DNA from: Oryzicola mucosus
GTDB taxonomy: Bacteria > Pseudomonadota > Alphaproteobacteria > Rhizobiales > Rhizobiaceae
DNA length: 64,000 nt
Direction of reading: 5' to 3'
Assembly: GCF_014534685.1 (NCBI RefSeq)
Contig: NZ_JACVVX010000001.1
Location: 760,501 to 824,500 of the forward strand
Shown: piece after piece, positions 48,252 through 59,929 of the stretch
How positions within the stretch are numbered: the first letter of the stretch is position 1
How the letters are laid out: each line of letters starts with the position of its first letter
Notes under the pieces: generated by a model
Databases searched by the model: none
The model's input: the letters and a program-made list of their open reading frames with translations, nothing else
Told to the model about the DNA's origin: nothing
Translations under genes and position numbers: made by a program

Positions 48252-48611
48252 ATGGCGGCGGACAGGGTGTTTCTAGCTTTGGGCGGTCTGTGCGGCGCGC
48301 TTGGTGTGGCGCTCTCTGCGGCCGCGGCGCATAGCGGCGGGGCCAATGTCGGCACGGTTGCAAACTTCCTGATGTTTCATGCGCCGGCCTTCATAGCCTT
48401 GTCGATTGTTCCACGTGGAACATTCATGGCGCTGGCATGCTGGGTGCTGTTTGCCGGGCTCGCCATTTTCTGCGGCGACCTGATGGCGCGGGAGTATATC
48501 AGTACGCGGCTGTTCCCCTTCGCCGCTCCAATCGGAGGGACAGGTTTGATTATGGGATGGCTGCTTGTGGCGATTTCCGCGCTAGTTCCGGTTAAAAAAA
48601 TAGCCGGCTAA
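48252..48611 (+). CDS. DUF423 membrane protein
   Basis: This 119-residue protein has four short hydrophobic segments and the DUF423 pattern [31 protein letters not shown], and [17 protein letters not shown]. coli YgdD is the best-known member; the function is unknown. AAGGAG is 8 bases before the ATG. A perfect parS palindrome (48407-48422) is embedded in it, coding for VPRGT. Confidence 0.85.
   Translation: MAADRVFLALGGLCGALGVALSAAAAHSGGANVGTVANFLMFHAPAFIALSIVPRGTFMALACWVLFAGLAIFCGDLMAREYISTRLFPFAAPIGGTGLIMGWLLVAISALVPVKKIAG
48407..48422. promoter_or_regulatory. Perfect palindromic parS-variant inside the DUF423 gene
   Basis: TGTTCCACGTGGAACA is a perfect 16-base palindrome. It is the TGTTCCACGTGGAAC form used as parS in Pseudomonas and tolerated by most ParB proteins. 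It is 13 kb from the proposed oriC and 3.7 kb past parB. Confidence 0.8.
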
Positions 48612-48775
48612 TTTTACCTGGCATATTTGTAACCGCGCGTCCTTCAAGGCTCGTCCTTTTGCCCGATCTACCGCTGCCGAGAAGGGGAAGCCCGCGCAGA
48701 ACAGTTTTGCTCTCGACTGCTATAGGCATCTGGATAGTGTCGGTCACCAACCGCCATTTACTGTGAAGTAAACCA

Positions 48776-49402
48776 TTGCCAAACAATCTCGTTTCATTTC
48801 GCAAGTTCCTCCAGACCGGTCGTCTCGGCCCAATTTCCGCAGACATGACGCTCATGGATGTCGCGAGGGTCTTGGGCGGACCTGATCGTTTTATTCTTTC
48901 CTCGGACCAGACCGTTCCGCTCTATTGGTGCTACAATAAGCTCGAAATCTCCTTCGCAGAGGATGTTCCCCATCGAATAGAATGGTTCCAGATTGAATAC
49001 GCAGACTGTCTCGATGGCGATTTTGAGGTTATAGTGGACGACATGTTGGCTATGACGCTCGACGGGTTTGACAATGCGACAAAACCTTCAGAGTTCCTGC
49101 TTCAAGACGTCTGGAGTCCAAACGACACCATCGTCACTTTGCGCGCTATCAGCGACGACATTCTGCTCAATATAAAAAGTGGGCCAATTCGAATTTATTT
49201 TCGAGTGGATACCGATTTCTTACAAGGCAGTGATGCCGGACACTATCTGCGTTCCAATCGCCTTGAAGACGTCGTTCGCACCATCGATACCAGAACGCAG
49301 CTCGATAGCATCTATTCATACTCATCTTCTGATCAAGATTTTAAAGCTTCCGATGCTACGAGTATAAATGGAGCTACCTATCTGGCCGCTCTGTACCGAT
49401 GA
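48776..49402 (+). CDS. Hypothetical protein, AT-rich orphan
   Basis: This 208-residue protein of unknown function seems to start with TTG at 48776 (GAAG about 8 bases upstream). It begins PNNLVSFRKFLQTGRLGPIS and goes on to MTLMDVARVLGGPDRF, a pattern shared by uncharacterised small proteins, some next to polymorphic toxins, so an immunity-type role is possible. No transmembrane segment or catalytic motif is seen. It is visibly AT-richer than its neighbours. It is convergent with pccR, with 11 bases between their stops. Confidence 0.65.
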   Translation: MPNNLVSFRKFLQTGRLGPISADMTLMDVARVLGGPDRFILSSDQTVPLYWCYNKLEISFAEDVPHRIEWFQIEYADCLDGDFEVIVDDMLAMTLDGFDNATKPSEFLLQDVWSPNDTIVTLRAISDDILLNIKSGPIRIYFRVDTDFLQGSDAGHYLRSNRLEDVVRTIDTRTQLDSIYSYSSSDQDFKASDATSINGATYLAALYR

Positions 49403-49413
49403 CGGCAATGCCC

Positions 49414-50826
49414 TTAACCGATCCTATACGGCAGCGGATACCTAACATCCTTGTCGATCATGAGCCGGCGTTTCAGCGGCGGGACGGCGCGCTGCTGGCA
49501 AGCGGTGCGCTCGCAGATGCGGCAGGAGATGCCGATCGGGTCGAAGGCGGTGCGGTTGGTGATCTCCATGCCGTCGGCATAGACGAAATCCTGCGCATAG
49601 GCGACTTCACAGCCAAGCGCGATGGCGTAGCGACGATGCGGCGCGGCAAATCCCCCAGAGCCCTTGGCGATTTCGGTGGCGATGCAGAGATAGCGCACGC
49701 CGTCGGGAGTTTCGGCCAATTGGCGGATAATCCGGCCGGGAGTCTCAAAGGCCTGGTGGACGTTCCACAAGGGGCAGGCGCCGCCGAAGCGGGCGAATTG
49801 CAGCTTAGCGGCGCTGTGGCGCTTGGTGATGTTGCCGGCGCGGTCGAGCCGCGCGAAAAAGATCGGCACGCCCTTATGGCCCGGCCGCTGCAAGGTGGAG
49901 AGGCGGTGAGCGACTTGTTCGACGCTGGCGCCGAAATGGGCGGCGAGCAGTTCGAGGTCGTGGCGCAGGCTGCGCGCCGTGGCCATGAAAGCCTGGTACG
50001 GCAGGATTAGTGCGCCGGCAAAGTAATTGCGCAAGCCCATCTTGCAAATTTCCAAAGCCTCGGCGGTGCGGAATTCGGCACGACGGGCAATCTCGCCGAC
50101 CTCGGCCTCCATTTCGAGTTCGGCGATCTGCACCGCGGTCTGGAAGTTACGGGTGGCGAGCGGCAGATAGGGGCTGAGGAACAGCACGCCCGCCTTGGGA
50201 TCAAAGCGGCGCAGGATGGTCTCGCCGGGATCGGCGCGCGTAATGCGCACCCCATGCCGCTTTTCCAGATGAGCCGACAGGCTGGCATTGGTGTCGCGCT
50301 CGCCGATGCCGAGCTCGACCGCCAGCTTTTCGGCATACAGGTCGAGCGTGTGGATATAGTTGTCGACGAAGTGGAAGAAGTCGCGCACCTCTTCATAAGG
50401 CGTCGGCTCGGCAATGGCGGAGCCGTGACCAAGCGTGTCGTCGAGGCTGGCGAGTTGCTCGCCATTGCGCCGATAGGCCTCGTGGCAGGCGATCAGGGCA
50501 CGGGCAAAGGCCGGTGCGTTCTGTGACACCAGCTTCAGTTCCTGCTGGTTGAAGGCGATGTTCTCGAACAAGGGATCGTTGAGCACCTCGGAGAGCGCCG
50601 ACAGCATGCGATCGCCGTCGCCCTGCGAGATTTCGCCGATGTCGATCTGAAATTTTTCAGCAAGCGCCAGCAGAACAGAGGCGGAAACCGGCCGTTGATT
50701 GTTTTCAATCTGGTTGAGATAGCTGGTCGAGATGCCGATGCGCTCGGCGAAACTGGCCTGCGTAGTCTTGTGCGCCTCCCGCAATTCGCGCACTTTCCTG
50801 CCGATATAGAGCTTACGCTGGGCCAT
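49414..50826 (-). CDS. pccR: ScfR-family propionyl-CoA regulator PccR
   Basis: This 470-residue regulator has an N-terminal XRE HTH (VRELREAHKTTQASFAERIGISTSYLNQIENNQRP), a central ImmA/IrrE-like domain (about 160-300), and a C-terminal DUF2083 domain. That domain carries the conserved Cys-rich motif GISCRICERTACQQRAVPP. This is the short-chain fatty acyl-CoA regulator (ScfR) family, of which Rhodobacter PccR controls propionyl-CoA carboxylase. It is divergent from pccB, with TTTGCAA boxes between them, as in characterised PccR systems. Confidence 0.92.
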   Translation of the reverse strand: MAQRKLYIGRKVRELREAHKTTQASFAERIGISTSYLNQIENNQRPVSASVLLALAEKFQIDIGEISQGDGDRMLSALSEVLNDPLFENIAFNQQELKLVSQNAPAFARALIACHEAYRRNGEQLASLDDTLGHGSAIAEPTPYEEVRDFFHFVDNYIHTLDLYAEKLAVELGIGERDTNASLSAHLEKRHGVRITRADPGETILRRFDPKAGVLFLSPYLPLATRNFQTAVQIAELEMEAEVGEIARRAEFRTAEALEICKMGLRNYFAGALILPYQAFMATARSLRHDLELLAAHFGASVEQVAHRLSTLQRPGHKGVPIFFARLDRAGNITKRHSAAKLQFARFGGACPLWNVHQAFETPGRIIRQLAETPDGVRYLCIATEIAKGSGGFAAPHRRYAIALGCEVAYAQDFVYADGMEITNRTAFDPIGISCRICERTACQQRAVPPLKRRLMIDKDVRYPLPYRIG

Positions 50827-50827
50827 G

Positions 50828-50880
50828 TTTGCAATTTCGCAATTTTCAGGATTAAAATTTGTACATTATGCATTTGCACA
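50828..50880. promoter_or_regulatory. PccR-type TTTGCAA operators between pccR and pccB
   Basis: TTTGCAATTTCGCAAT (50828-50843) has two direct TTTGCAA/TTCGCAA half-sites, and TTTGCACA (50873-50880) is a third. The TTTGCAAA motif is the recognised target of PccR in Rhodobacter. The first site overlaps the pccR start codon region, which suggests autorepression. Confidence 0.72.
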
Positions 50881-50982
50881 CGATCAACTGTTTTCGCGAG
50901 GCGACAATAGGACTATGGCACAGCAGCCCGTTCCGCATGAATTTTGGCGGCTTTTTGCCGTCACCCTAAGCTGAGGCATAAT

Positions 50983-52515
50983 ATGAGCGCAGTGCTTGAA
51001 CAACTCGAACAACGCCGCGCCGAGGCACGGCTGGGCGGCGGACAGAAGCGCATCGATGCCCAGCACGCCAAGGGCAAGCTGACGGCGCGCGAACGGCTCG
51101 ACGTGTTGCTCGACGAGGGATCGTTCGAAGAGTTCGACATGTATGTCACCCACCGCACCACCGATTTCGGCATGGCCGAGCAGACGGTGGCGGGCGACGG
51201 CGTCGTCACCGGCTGGGGCACAATCAACGGCCGGCTGGTCTATGTCTTTTCCCAGGACTTCACCGTGCTGGGCGGATCGCTGTCGGAAACCCATGCGCAG
51301 AAAATCTGCAAGATCATGGACATGGCGGTGCGCAACGGCGCGCCGGTAATCGGCCTCAACGATTCGGGCGGCGCGCGCATCCAAGAAGGCGTCGCCTCGC
51401 TCGCCGGCTATGCCGATGTGTTCAAGCGCAATGTCGACGCCTCGGGCGTGGTGCCGCAGATTTCGGTCATCATGGGGCCATGCGCGGGCGGCGCGGTCTA
51501 TTCGCCGGCGATGACCGACTTCATCTTCATGGTGCGGGATTCGTCTTACATGTTCGTCACCGGTCCCGATGTGGTCAAGACTGTGACCAACGAGATCGTC
51601 ACGGCGGAGGAGTTGGGCGGCGCGCGGACGCATACGCAGAAATCCTCGGTCGCCGACGGAGCCTTCGAGAACGATGTCGAGGCGCTGGAGGCAATCCGCC
51701 GGCTGTTCGACTTCCTGCCGCTGAACAATCGCGAAAAGCCGCCGGTACGGCCGTTCTACGACGATCCGAGCCGGCTGGAGATGCGGCTCGACACGCTGAT
51801 CCCCGACAGCGCCAACAAGCCCTACGACATGAAGGAACTGATCCTGGCCATCGCCGACGAGGCGGAGTTCTTCGAGATTCAGGAAGCGTTCGCCCGCAAC
51901 ATCATCACCGGCTTCGTCCGCATCGAGGGCCAGACGGTGGGCGTGGTCGCCAACCAGCCGATGGTGCTGGCAGGGTGCCTGGATATCGACTCGTCGCGCA
52001 AGGCGGCGCGTTTCGTGCGCTTCTGCGATGCGTTCTCGATCCCGATCCTGACCTTGGTCGACGTGCCCGGCTTCCTGCCCGGTACGGCGCAGGAATATGG
52101 CGGCGTCATCAAGCACGGCGCGAAGCTTTTGTTCGCCTACAGCCAGGCCAACGTGCCGATGGTGACGCTGATCACGCGCAAGGCCTATGGCGGAGCCTAT
52201 GACGTGATGGCTTCCAAGCATATCGGCGCCGATATTAACTATGCCTGGCCGACTGCCGAAATCGCCGTCATGGGTGCCAAGGGCGCGACCGAAATCCTCT
52301 ACCGCTCGGAATTGGGCGACGCCGAGAAGATCGCGGCGCGGACGAAGGAATATGAGGTCAATTTCGCCAACCCGTTCAAGGCGGCCGAGCGCGGTTTCAT
52401 CGACGAGGTGATCATGCCACATTCCTCGCGCAAGCGTATCGCGCGCGCCTTCGCCGCCCTGCGCGGCAAGAAGCTCGACGCGCCCTGGAAGAAACACGAC
52501 ACCATCCCGCTGTGA
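50983..52515 (+). CDS. pccB: Propionyl-CoA carboxylase beta subunit
   Basis: This 510-residue carboxyltransferase moves CO2 from biotin to propionyl-CoA, giving methylmalonyl-CoA. It has [18 protein letters not shown] at the start, [29 protein letters not shown], and [40 protein letters not shown]. The ATG at 50983 has GAGG 8 bases upstream. The alpha subunit is 2 kb downstream. Confidence 0.97.
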   Translation: MSAVLEQLEQRRAEARLGGGQKRIDAQHAKGKLTARERLDVLLDEGSFEEFDMYVTHRTTDFGMAEQTVAGDGVVTGWGTINGRLVYVFSQDFTVLGGSLSETHAQKICKIMDMAVRNGAPVIGLNDSGGARIQEGVASLAGYADVFKRNVDASGVVPQISVIMGPCAGGAVYSPAMTDFIFMVRDSSYMFVTGPDVVKTVTNEIVTAEELGGARTHTQKSSVADGAFENDVEALEAIRRLFDFLPLNNREKPPVRPFYDDPSRLEMRLDTLIPDSANKPYDMKELILAIADEAEFFEIQEAFARNIITGFVRIEGQTVGVVANQPMVLAGCLDIDSSRKAARFVRFCDAFSIPILTLVDVPGFLPGTAQEYGGVIKHGAKLLFAYSQANVPMVTLITRKAYGGAYDVMASKHIGADINYAWPTAEIAVMGAKGATEILYRSELGDAEKIAARTKEYEVNFANPFKAAERGFIDEVIMPHSSRKRIARAFAALRGKKLDAPWKKHDTIPL

Positions 52516-52522
52516 GGCTATC

Positions 52523-53434
52523 ATGAGTGACGAAAAATTTCCGCCCGAGAAAAATCTACCTGCCGGCTATGTGCCGCCCGCGGTGTGGTCGCCAACGGGC
52601 GCCAATGGCGGCGCCTTTGCCTCGATCAACCGACCGGTTGCCGGGCCGACGCATGACAAGGATTTGCCCGTTGGCAAGCATCCGCTGCAGCTCTATTCGC
52701 TGGGCACGCCCAACGGCGTCAAGGTCACGATCATGCTAGAAGAGCTTCTGGCGGCGGGTCATTCCGACGCCGAATACGATGCCTGGCTGATCAAGATCGG
52801 CGATGGCGACCAGTTCGGTTCCGGCTTCGTCCAAGTCAACCCGAACTCGAAGATTCCAGCCTTGATGGATCACGCCCCCAAGGGCGGAGGCGCACCGGTT
52901 CGGGTGTTCGAGTCCGGATCGATCCTAGTCTATCTCGCCGAAAAATTCAGTGCCTTCCTGCCGACCGAGCTACGCGCGCGGACGGAGGCTATGAACTGGC
53001 TGTTCTGGCAGATGGGCTCGGCGCCGTTTCTGGGCGGCGGCTTCGGCCATTTCTTCGCCTATGCGCCGATGAAGATCGAATATGCTATCAACCGCTATGC
53101 CATGGAGGTGAAGCGGCAGATGGACGTGCTCGACCGTCATCTCGCCGAGCACGAATATATGGCCGGCTCGGACTACAGCATAGCCGACATGGCGATCTGG
53201 CCCTGGTACGGCCGGCTGGCGACCGACGATTCCTATGCGGATGCCGGCACTTTCCTGGCGACGCAAGATTATACCCATGTCCTGCGCTGGACCAGGCAGG
53301 TGGGCGAGCGGACGGGCGTCAAGCGCGGCACCATGGTCAACAAGACCTCCGGCGATCCGGCGACGCAGTTGCACGAACGGCACGACGCTTCGGATTTCGA
53401 AACCAAGACCCAGGACAAGCTGGGCAAGGCCTGA
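52523..53434 (+). CDS. yghU: YghU-type glutathione-dependent disulfide oxidoreductase
   Basis: This 303-residue nu-class GST-like enzyme uses glutathione to reduce disulfides. It has the long N terminus of YghU (PPEKNLPAGYVPPAVWSP), the thioredoxin fold HPLQLYSLGTPNGVKVTIMLEEL, and the C-terminal helical domain ending SDYSIADMAIWPWYG. It starts 7 bases after pccB, so it is in the same transcript. Its role in the propionate module is not obvious. Confidence 0.93.
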   Translation: MSDEKFPPEKNLPAGYVPPAVWSPTGANGGAFASINRPVAGPTHDKDLPVGKHPLQLYSLGTPNGVKVTIMLEELLAAGHSDAEYDAWLIKIGDGDQFGSGFVQVNPNSKIPALMDHAPKGGGAPVRVFESGSILVYLAEKFSAFLPTELRARTEAMNWLFWQMGSAPFLGGGFGHFFAYAPMKIEYAINRYAMEVKRQMDVLDRHLAEHEYMAGSDYSIADMAIWPWYGRLATDDSYADAGTFLATQDYTHVLRWTRQVGERTGVKRGTMVNKTSGDPATQLHERHDASDFETKTQDKLGKA

Positions 53435-53445
53435 GGAGCGACGAA

Positions 53446-53823
53446 ATGGGAAAGCTGCCCGACATGACCAAGCACCGGGGGTTTCCCTCCGGCATGCCGG
53501 GCACTGGATTCCAGTTCACCATCCGTCGGGCCAATCCACGCGGCGTGACCCCGCTGAAGGCCGTGCCGCGCAAGGCGCGCGCGGGGTCGCCGGAATACCT
53601 CGTCGACGCAGCCTTCTTGCATGCGCTGTGGCACCATTTCGGCGCCGAGCCTTTCGAGCGCGGCAATCTCGATGCAGGTCGGCTGAACGCGCTGCTGGGC
53701 CGGGAGGTCGTGGCGGCGGACGGCGCTTTCGATCCGTCGTCCTATGAAACCATGTTGAAGATCGACGAGAGCGTGGCGCGGCAGACCATTCCCGAAGCCT
53801 TCCAAGACGTGCTTGAGGTGTGA
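53446..53823 (+). CDS. Hypothetical protein in the pcc operon
   Basis: This 125-residue soluble protein of no recognised family starts MGKLPDMTKHRGFPSG. Its middle GSPEYLVDAAFLHALWHHFGAEPF and C-terminal DPSSYETMLKIDESVARQTIPEAF are well composed. GGAG is about 8 bases before the ATG. It is located between yghU and the HXXEE gene with short gaps, so it is probably co-transcribed with pccBA. Confidence 0.72.
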   Translation: MGKLPDMTKHRGFPSGMPGTGFQFTIRRANPRGVTPLKAVPRKARAGSPEYLVDAAFLHALWHHFGAEPFERGNLDAGRLNALLGREVVAADGAFDPSSYETMLKIDESVARQTIPEAFQDVLEV

Positions 53824-53854
53824 CGATGGCATGCCGGCCAGAGGTCAAATCGAG

Positions 53855-54441
53855 ATGATGGACAGGCTCTATCGGCATTGGGTGTATGGCGGTTTTCTCG
53901 CCGGCATTCTGCTGCTCGTGCTGACGCCGGTCCTTGCCGCGCAGTGGACGCTGGCGATGCTCGCCGTGTTCCTTCAACTGCCGGTCTATATGATCCACCA
54001 ATATGAGGAGCACGACGCCAACCGCTTCGCGGATTTCGTCAATACTGTCATCGGCGGCGGACGCGAGGTGTTGTCGGCGCCTGCGGTGTTCGTCATCAAC
54101 ATTCCCGGCGTCTGGGGCGTCAACGCGCTGTCGATCTGGTTGGCTGCGACGCTGTCCTTGGGCTACGGGCTGATCGGCGTCTATCTGACACTGGTCAATG
54201 CCATCGTCCATATTGCCCAGGCGGTCCGGATGCGCCGCTACAACCCGGGCCTGCTCACGGCCATAGTGCTGTTCGTTCCGCTGGCGGTTTGGTCGCTCTT
54301 CACCATTCACGGTACCGGTGACGCCACCCTGTTCCACCACCTGCTCGGCCTTGGCCTTGCCGTTCTTCTCCATGCGCTCATCGTCGCCTATGTCCTATCG
54401 CGGCACGGTCGGGCGCAGCTTGTTTCAGCATCCGAGGCTTC

Positions 54442-54445
<4 letters not shown>
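53855..54445 (+). CDS. HXXEE-domain membrane protein
   Basis: This 196-residue protein has five hydrophobic segments and the metal-binding-like motif IHQYEEHDANRFADF in the first loop, which defines the HXXEE family. Its function is not known. The ATG at 53855 is preceded by AGAGG. It overlaps pccA by 4 bases (ATGA), so translation is coupled to the carboxylase alpha subunit. Confidence 0.82.
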
Positions 54446-56445
<2,000 letters not shown>

Positions 56446-56474
56446 TGGTCGTCGCGTTGTTTATGCTGGCACGC

Positions 56475-56508
56475 ACCCCCCTCTGTCCTGCCGGGCAGAG
56501 GGGGGTGA
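56475..56508. repeat. Perfect 12-bp GC-rich stem-loop between pccA and scpA
   Basis: CACCCCCCTCTG pairs perfectly with CAGAGGGGGGTG across a 10-base loop. No T-run follows, so it is not a classical terminator. It may protect or delimit the pccA transcript before scpA. Confidence 0.8.
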
Positions 56509-56544
56509 AAGCCAACCGAACCTTTCGTCCAAGGTAGGACAGCA

Positions 56545-58686
56545 ATGACCGAAAACCAAAATATCGACGCCTGGAAGAAGCTCGCCGAGCGCGAGATCAA
56601 GGCCGATCCGGAAAAGCTGGTTTGGCACACGCCGGAAGGCATCGACGTCAAGCCCCTCTACACCGCCGACGATATCGCAGGCCTCGACCATGTGAACAGC
56701 CTGCCGGGCATGGAGCCGTTCCTGCGCGGGCCGCGCGCCACCATGTATGCGGGACGGCCCTGGACCATCCGCCAATATGCCGGCTTCTCGACGGCCGAGG
56801 AATCCAACGCTTTCTATCGCAAGGCGCTGGCGGCGGGGCAGCAGGGCGTCTCGGTGGCCTTCGACTTGGCCACCCATCGCGGCTATGACAGCGACCATCC
56901 GCGCGTTGTCGGCGATGTCGGCAAGGCGGGCGTTGCGATCGATTCGGTCGAGGACATGAAGATACTCTTCGACGGCATCCCGCTCGAAAAGATCTCCGTC
57001 TCGATGACCATGAACGGCGCGGTGATCCCCATCCTGGCGAATTTCATCGTCGCCGGCGAAGAGCAGGGCGTGCCGCGTGCGCAGCTTTCCGGAACCATCC
57101 AGAACGACATCCTCAAGGAGTTCATGGTCCGCAACACCTATATCTATCCGCCAGAGCCCTCGATGAAGATCATCGCGGATATCATCGAATACACCTCGAA
57201 GGAGATGCCGAAGTTCAACTCGATCTCCATCTCCGGCTATCACATGCAGGAGGCAGGCTCGACGCTGGTGCAGGAACTGGCGTTCACGCTGGCAGACGGG
57301 CGCGAATATGTGCGCGCGGCGTTGACCAAGGGGCTCAATGTCGACGAATTCGCGGGCCGGCTGTCGTTTTTCTTCGCCATCGGCATGAATTTCTTCATGG
57401 AGGCGGCAAAGCTGCGCGCCGCGCGCCTGTTGTGGACGCGCATCATGAAGGAGTTCGAGCCCAAGAAGGCGTCAAGCCTGATGCTGCGGACGCATTGCCA
57501 GACCTCTGGCGTGTCGCTACAGGAGCAGGACCCCTATAACAACGTCGTGCGCACCGCCTTCGAGGCGATGTCGGCGGCGCTCGGCGGTACGCAATCGCTG
57601 CACACCAACTCCTTCGACGAGGCGATTGCGCTTCCGACAGAGTTTTCGGCGCGCATTGCCCGCAACACCCAGTTGATCCTGCAGCACGAGACCGGGGTGA
57701 CCAAGGTGGTCGACCCGCTGGCCGGCTCCTACTATGTCGAGAGCCTGACCAACGAGCTCGCCGAAAAGGCCTGGGCCTTGATCGAGGAGGTCGAGGCGAT
57801 GGGAGGCATGACCAAGGCGGTGGCCACCGGCCTGCCCAAGCGGCTGATCGAAGAAGCGGCGACCCGCCGCCAGGCGGCTGTCGACAAGGGCGATGAAGTC
57901 ATCGTCGGGGTCAACAAGTACCGGCTGGAGCAGGAAGACAAGCTCGACATTCTGGAAATCGACAACAGCGCCGTGCGTCTGTCGCAGATCGCCCGCATCG
58001 AGCGCACGCGGCGGCAGCGCGATGCCGGCCGCGTAGAGGCTGCGCTTGCCGCGCTGGAGACTGTGGCGCGTACCGGGGAAGGCAATCTGCTGGAAGCCGC
58101 CGTCGAAGCGTCGCGGGCACGGGCGACGGTGGGCGAAATTTCCGACGCGATGCGCAGGACGTTCGGCGATCACGCAGCGGTGCCGAAAGTGGTGCGTAAC
58201 GTTTATGGCAAGGCCTATGAGGGTGAGCCGGAATTCCAGACGCTGGTAACGCGGCTGGACGAGCTTTCGGCCGCGCTGAAGGAAAAGCCGCGTGTCATGG
58301 TCGCCAAGCTCGGCCAGGACGGGCATGACCGCGGCGCCAAGATCATTGCATCGGCCTTCGGCGATATCGGCTTTGAAGTTCTGGCCGGGCCGCTGTTCCA
58401 GACGCCGGAGGAAGCGGCCGAGATGGCAGTGGCCAACAAGGTGCATGTGGTGGGCATGTCGTCGCTTGCCGCCGGCCACAAGACGCTCGCGCCGCAGCTG
58501 GTGCGGGCGCTGAAGGACAAGGGCGCGGAAAACGTCATCGTCGTGGTGGGCGGCGTCATCCCGCGCCAGGACTATGATTTCCTTCTGGCGAATGGTGTGG
58601 CCGCCGTGTTTGGCCCCGGCACGAACGTGCTCGATGCCGCACGCGCCGTGCTCGACCTGATGGAAGGCAAGCGCCGGAATATCTAA
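56545..58686 (+). CDS. scpA: Methylmalonyl-CoA mutase
   Basis: This 713-residue adenosylcobalamin enzyme rearranges methylmalonyl-CoA to succinyl-CoA, completing the propionate route. It has [24 protein letters not shown], the substrate-barrel [11 protein letters not shown], and the B12-binding [16 protein letters not shown] with its lower-ligand His, and [12 protein letters not shown]. Length fits the homodimeric form. In Sinorhizobium the ortholog is called bhbA. No epimerase or MeaB chaperone gene is in the window. Confidence 0.96.
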   Translation: MTENQNIDAWKKLAEREIKADPEKLVWHTPEGIDVKPLYTADDIAGLDHVNSLPGMEPFLRGPRATMYAGRPWTIRQYAGFSTAEESNAFYRKALAAGQQGVSVAFDLATHRGYDSDHPRVVGDVGKAGVAIDSVEDMKILFDGIPLEKISVSMTMNGAVIPILANFIVAGEEQGVPRAQLSGTIQNDILKEFMVRNTYIYPPEPSMKIIADIIEYTSKEMPKFNSISISGYHMQEAGSTLVQELAFTLADGREYVRAALTKGLNVDEFAGRLSFFFAIGMNFFMEAAKLRAARLLWTRIMKEFEPKKASSLMLRTHCQTSGVSLQEQDPYNNVVRTAFEAMSAALGGTQSLHTNSFDEAIALPTEFSARIARNTQLILQHETGVTKVVDPLAGSYYVESLTNELAEKAWALIEEVEAMGGMTKAVATGLPKRLIEEAATRRQAAVDKGDEVIVGVNKYRLEQEDKLDILEIDNSAVRLSQIARIERTRRQRDAGRVEAALAALETVARTGEGNLLEAAVEASRARATVGEISDAMRRTFGDHAAVPKVVRNVYGKAYEGEPEFQTLVTRLDELSAALKEKPRVMVAKLGQDGHDRGAKIIASAFGDIGFEVLAGPLFQTPEEAAEMAVANKVHVVGMSSLAAGHKTLAPQLVRALKDKGAENVIVVVGGVIPRQDYDFLLANGVAAVFGPGTNVLDAARAVLDLMEGKRRNI

Positions 58687-58707
58687 CCGATAACGACAGC
58701 AACTGTG

Positions 58708-59016
58708 TCAGGCGGCGGCTGAAAGCGGCTTCGCCCTCTCGACGCGCGCCCGTTCTGCCGGAGAGTTCATCACCTCCCACAGGTCGCTGCGTCGCTGCAC
58801 GTTCAGCCAGAAATCCGGACTGTTGCCGAAAACGCGAGCGAGAATGAGCGCCGTAGCCGCCGTCACAGATCGGCGTCCGTTGCACAATTCGTTGACATGC
58901 TTGCGCTGGACACCCATCGCCTCGGCGAGTGCCGCCTGCGTTAGGCCCAAAGGCTGCATGAATTCCTCGGTGAGGATATCGCCGATCGTTGCCGGTTTAC
59001 GTGTGGTGGTCAGCAT
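58708..59016 (-). CDS. higA: HigA-family antitoxin
   Basis: This 102-residue protein has the HTH PLGLTQAALAEAMGVQRKHVNELCNGRRSVTAATALILARVFGNSPDFWLNVQ, the classical HigA/VapI signature. It binds the toxin and represses its own promoter. It begins 9 bases after the toxin gene, in the toxin-first order typical of higBA. The operator would be at 59349-59367. Confidence 0.93.
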   Translation of the reverse strand: MLTTTRKPATIGDILTEEFMQPLGLTQAALAEAMGVQRKHVNELCNGRRSVTAATALILARVFGNSPDFWLNVQRRSDLWEVMNSPAERARVERAKPLSAAA

Positions 59017-59025
59017 GGTTTTGAC

Positions 59026-59322
59026 TCATCGATAGCTGTGGTTGTCGAGATAGAGTTCCGAGGCTTCGCCGCGAGTTCCATCCCACCGGAAGACAAGCCG
59101 CCATTGCTTGTTGACGCGAATTGAATGGAAGCCGTCAAGGCTGCCACGCAGCTTCTCGAAATGGTTGCTCGGTGGAACCCGCAAATCCAGATCGGTGACG
59201 GAGTCGTCAATCATCTGAAGCTTACGGAACAGCCGGGTTTCGAGATCGGGCGGGATGTTTCGAGAATGGGTGTCGTCTACGAAGAATGACCGCAGCCATT
59301 CGTCCCGAAAACCAACAATCAT
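59026..59322 (-). CDS. higB: HigB/RelE-family toxin
   Basis: This 98-residue mRNA interferase begins MIVGFRDEWLRSFFVDDTHSRNIPPDLETRLFRKLQMID. It ends in GFHSIRVNKQWRLVFRWD and ASELYLDNHSYR, the conserved basic C-terminal patch. This is the HigB-type RelE fold. It is cut off from scpA by higA, and its promoter region holds a palindrome. Confidence 0.92.
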   Translation of the reverse strand: MIVGFRDEWLRSFFVDDTHSRNIPPDLETRLFRKLQMIDDSVTDLDLRVPPSNHFEKLRGSLDGFHSIRVNKQWRLVFRWDGTRGEASELYLDNHSYR

Positions 59323-59348
59323 TCAGCGGTACTCCTAATCAGGGATGA

Positions 59349-59367
59349 TGTACCACTCAATGGTGCA
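59349..59367. promoter_or_regulatory. Candidate HigA operator
   Basis: TGTACCACTCAATGGTGCA contains inverted arms TGTACCA and TGGTGCA (one mismatch) around CTCAA. It lies 27 bases upstream of higB on the minus strand, where autorepression by HigA is expected. Confidence 0.6.
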
Positions 59368-59440
59368 TCGTGCAATTCTCTGAGTTCGGTGTCAGTCGCA
59401 GCGAGGATTGGCCTATCAACTACTCCTTGCCGTCGTGGCC

Positions 59441-59917
59441 TCACGCCGGGCGCCGCCGGCTGGTCGCCAGGTCGAGAACACTGGATGCCAGTCGCAGCTT
59501 AACACCGTCCTGCATAAAGGCGGGTGTGTTGCGCTTGTCGCGCTCGGGTTGATGCAGGACCGAAACCAGGGTCAGGCGGTCGCCATTCGGAAGATCGGCG
59601 GAACCGCCTTCGCCCAGGCCGATCAGTGCCAGGCCTTTCATATCATACAAGGACAGCGCAAAGTTCGGAAAATCATCGCCCTCGCTTGGAACCAAGAGGA
59701 CCTGCCCGCAGGTTTCATCATTGATCGCATAGACAATGCGGCTGTTGAGTGTGACGACATCAGGCGGGATATCATCCCGAAGGACAATCACCGCTTGGGC
59801 CAGCTTGCGGCGCAGGAAGGCGGCGTAATCCGCCTTGCGCGGCATTCGGGCGAAATGGTCGAGAATGGTTTCGAGGACGCAATGGTCCTTCGCAGTCAGA
59901 TGGATCGGGCTGGACAT
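59441..59917 (-). CDS. GreA/Rnk C-terminal domain-like protein
   Basis: This 158-residue protein begins MSSPIHLTAKDHCVLETIL and carries a GreA/GreB C-terminal-like core (SRIVYAINDETCGQVLLVPSEG, then GLALIGLGEGGSADLPNG). It lacks the N-terminal coiled coil of GreA, like Rnk. It is a paralog of the next gene and may bind RNA polymerase. The ATG at 59917 has GGGAG close upstream, with a perfect GC hairpin directly next to it. Confidence 0.8.
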   Translation of the reverse strand: MSSPIHLTAKDHCVLETILDHFARMPRKADYAAFLRRKLAQAVIVLRDDIPPDVVTLNSRIVYAINDETCGQVLLVPSEGDDFPNFALSLYDMKGLALIGLGEGGSADLPNGDRLTLVSVLHQPERDKRNTPAFMQDGVKLRLASSVLDLATSRRRPA

Positions 59918-59929
59918 GAACGGTCTCCC

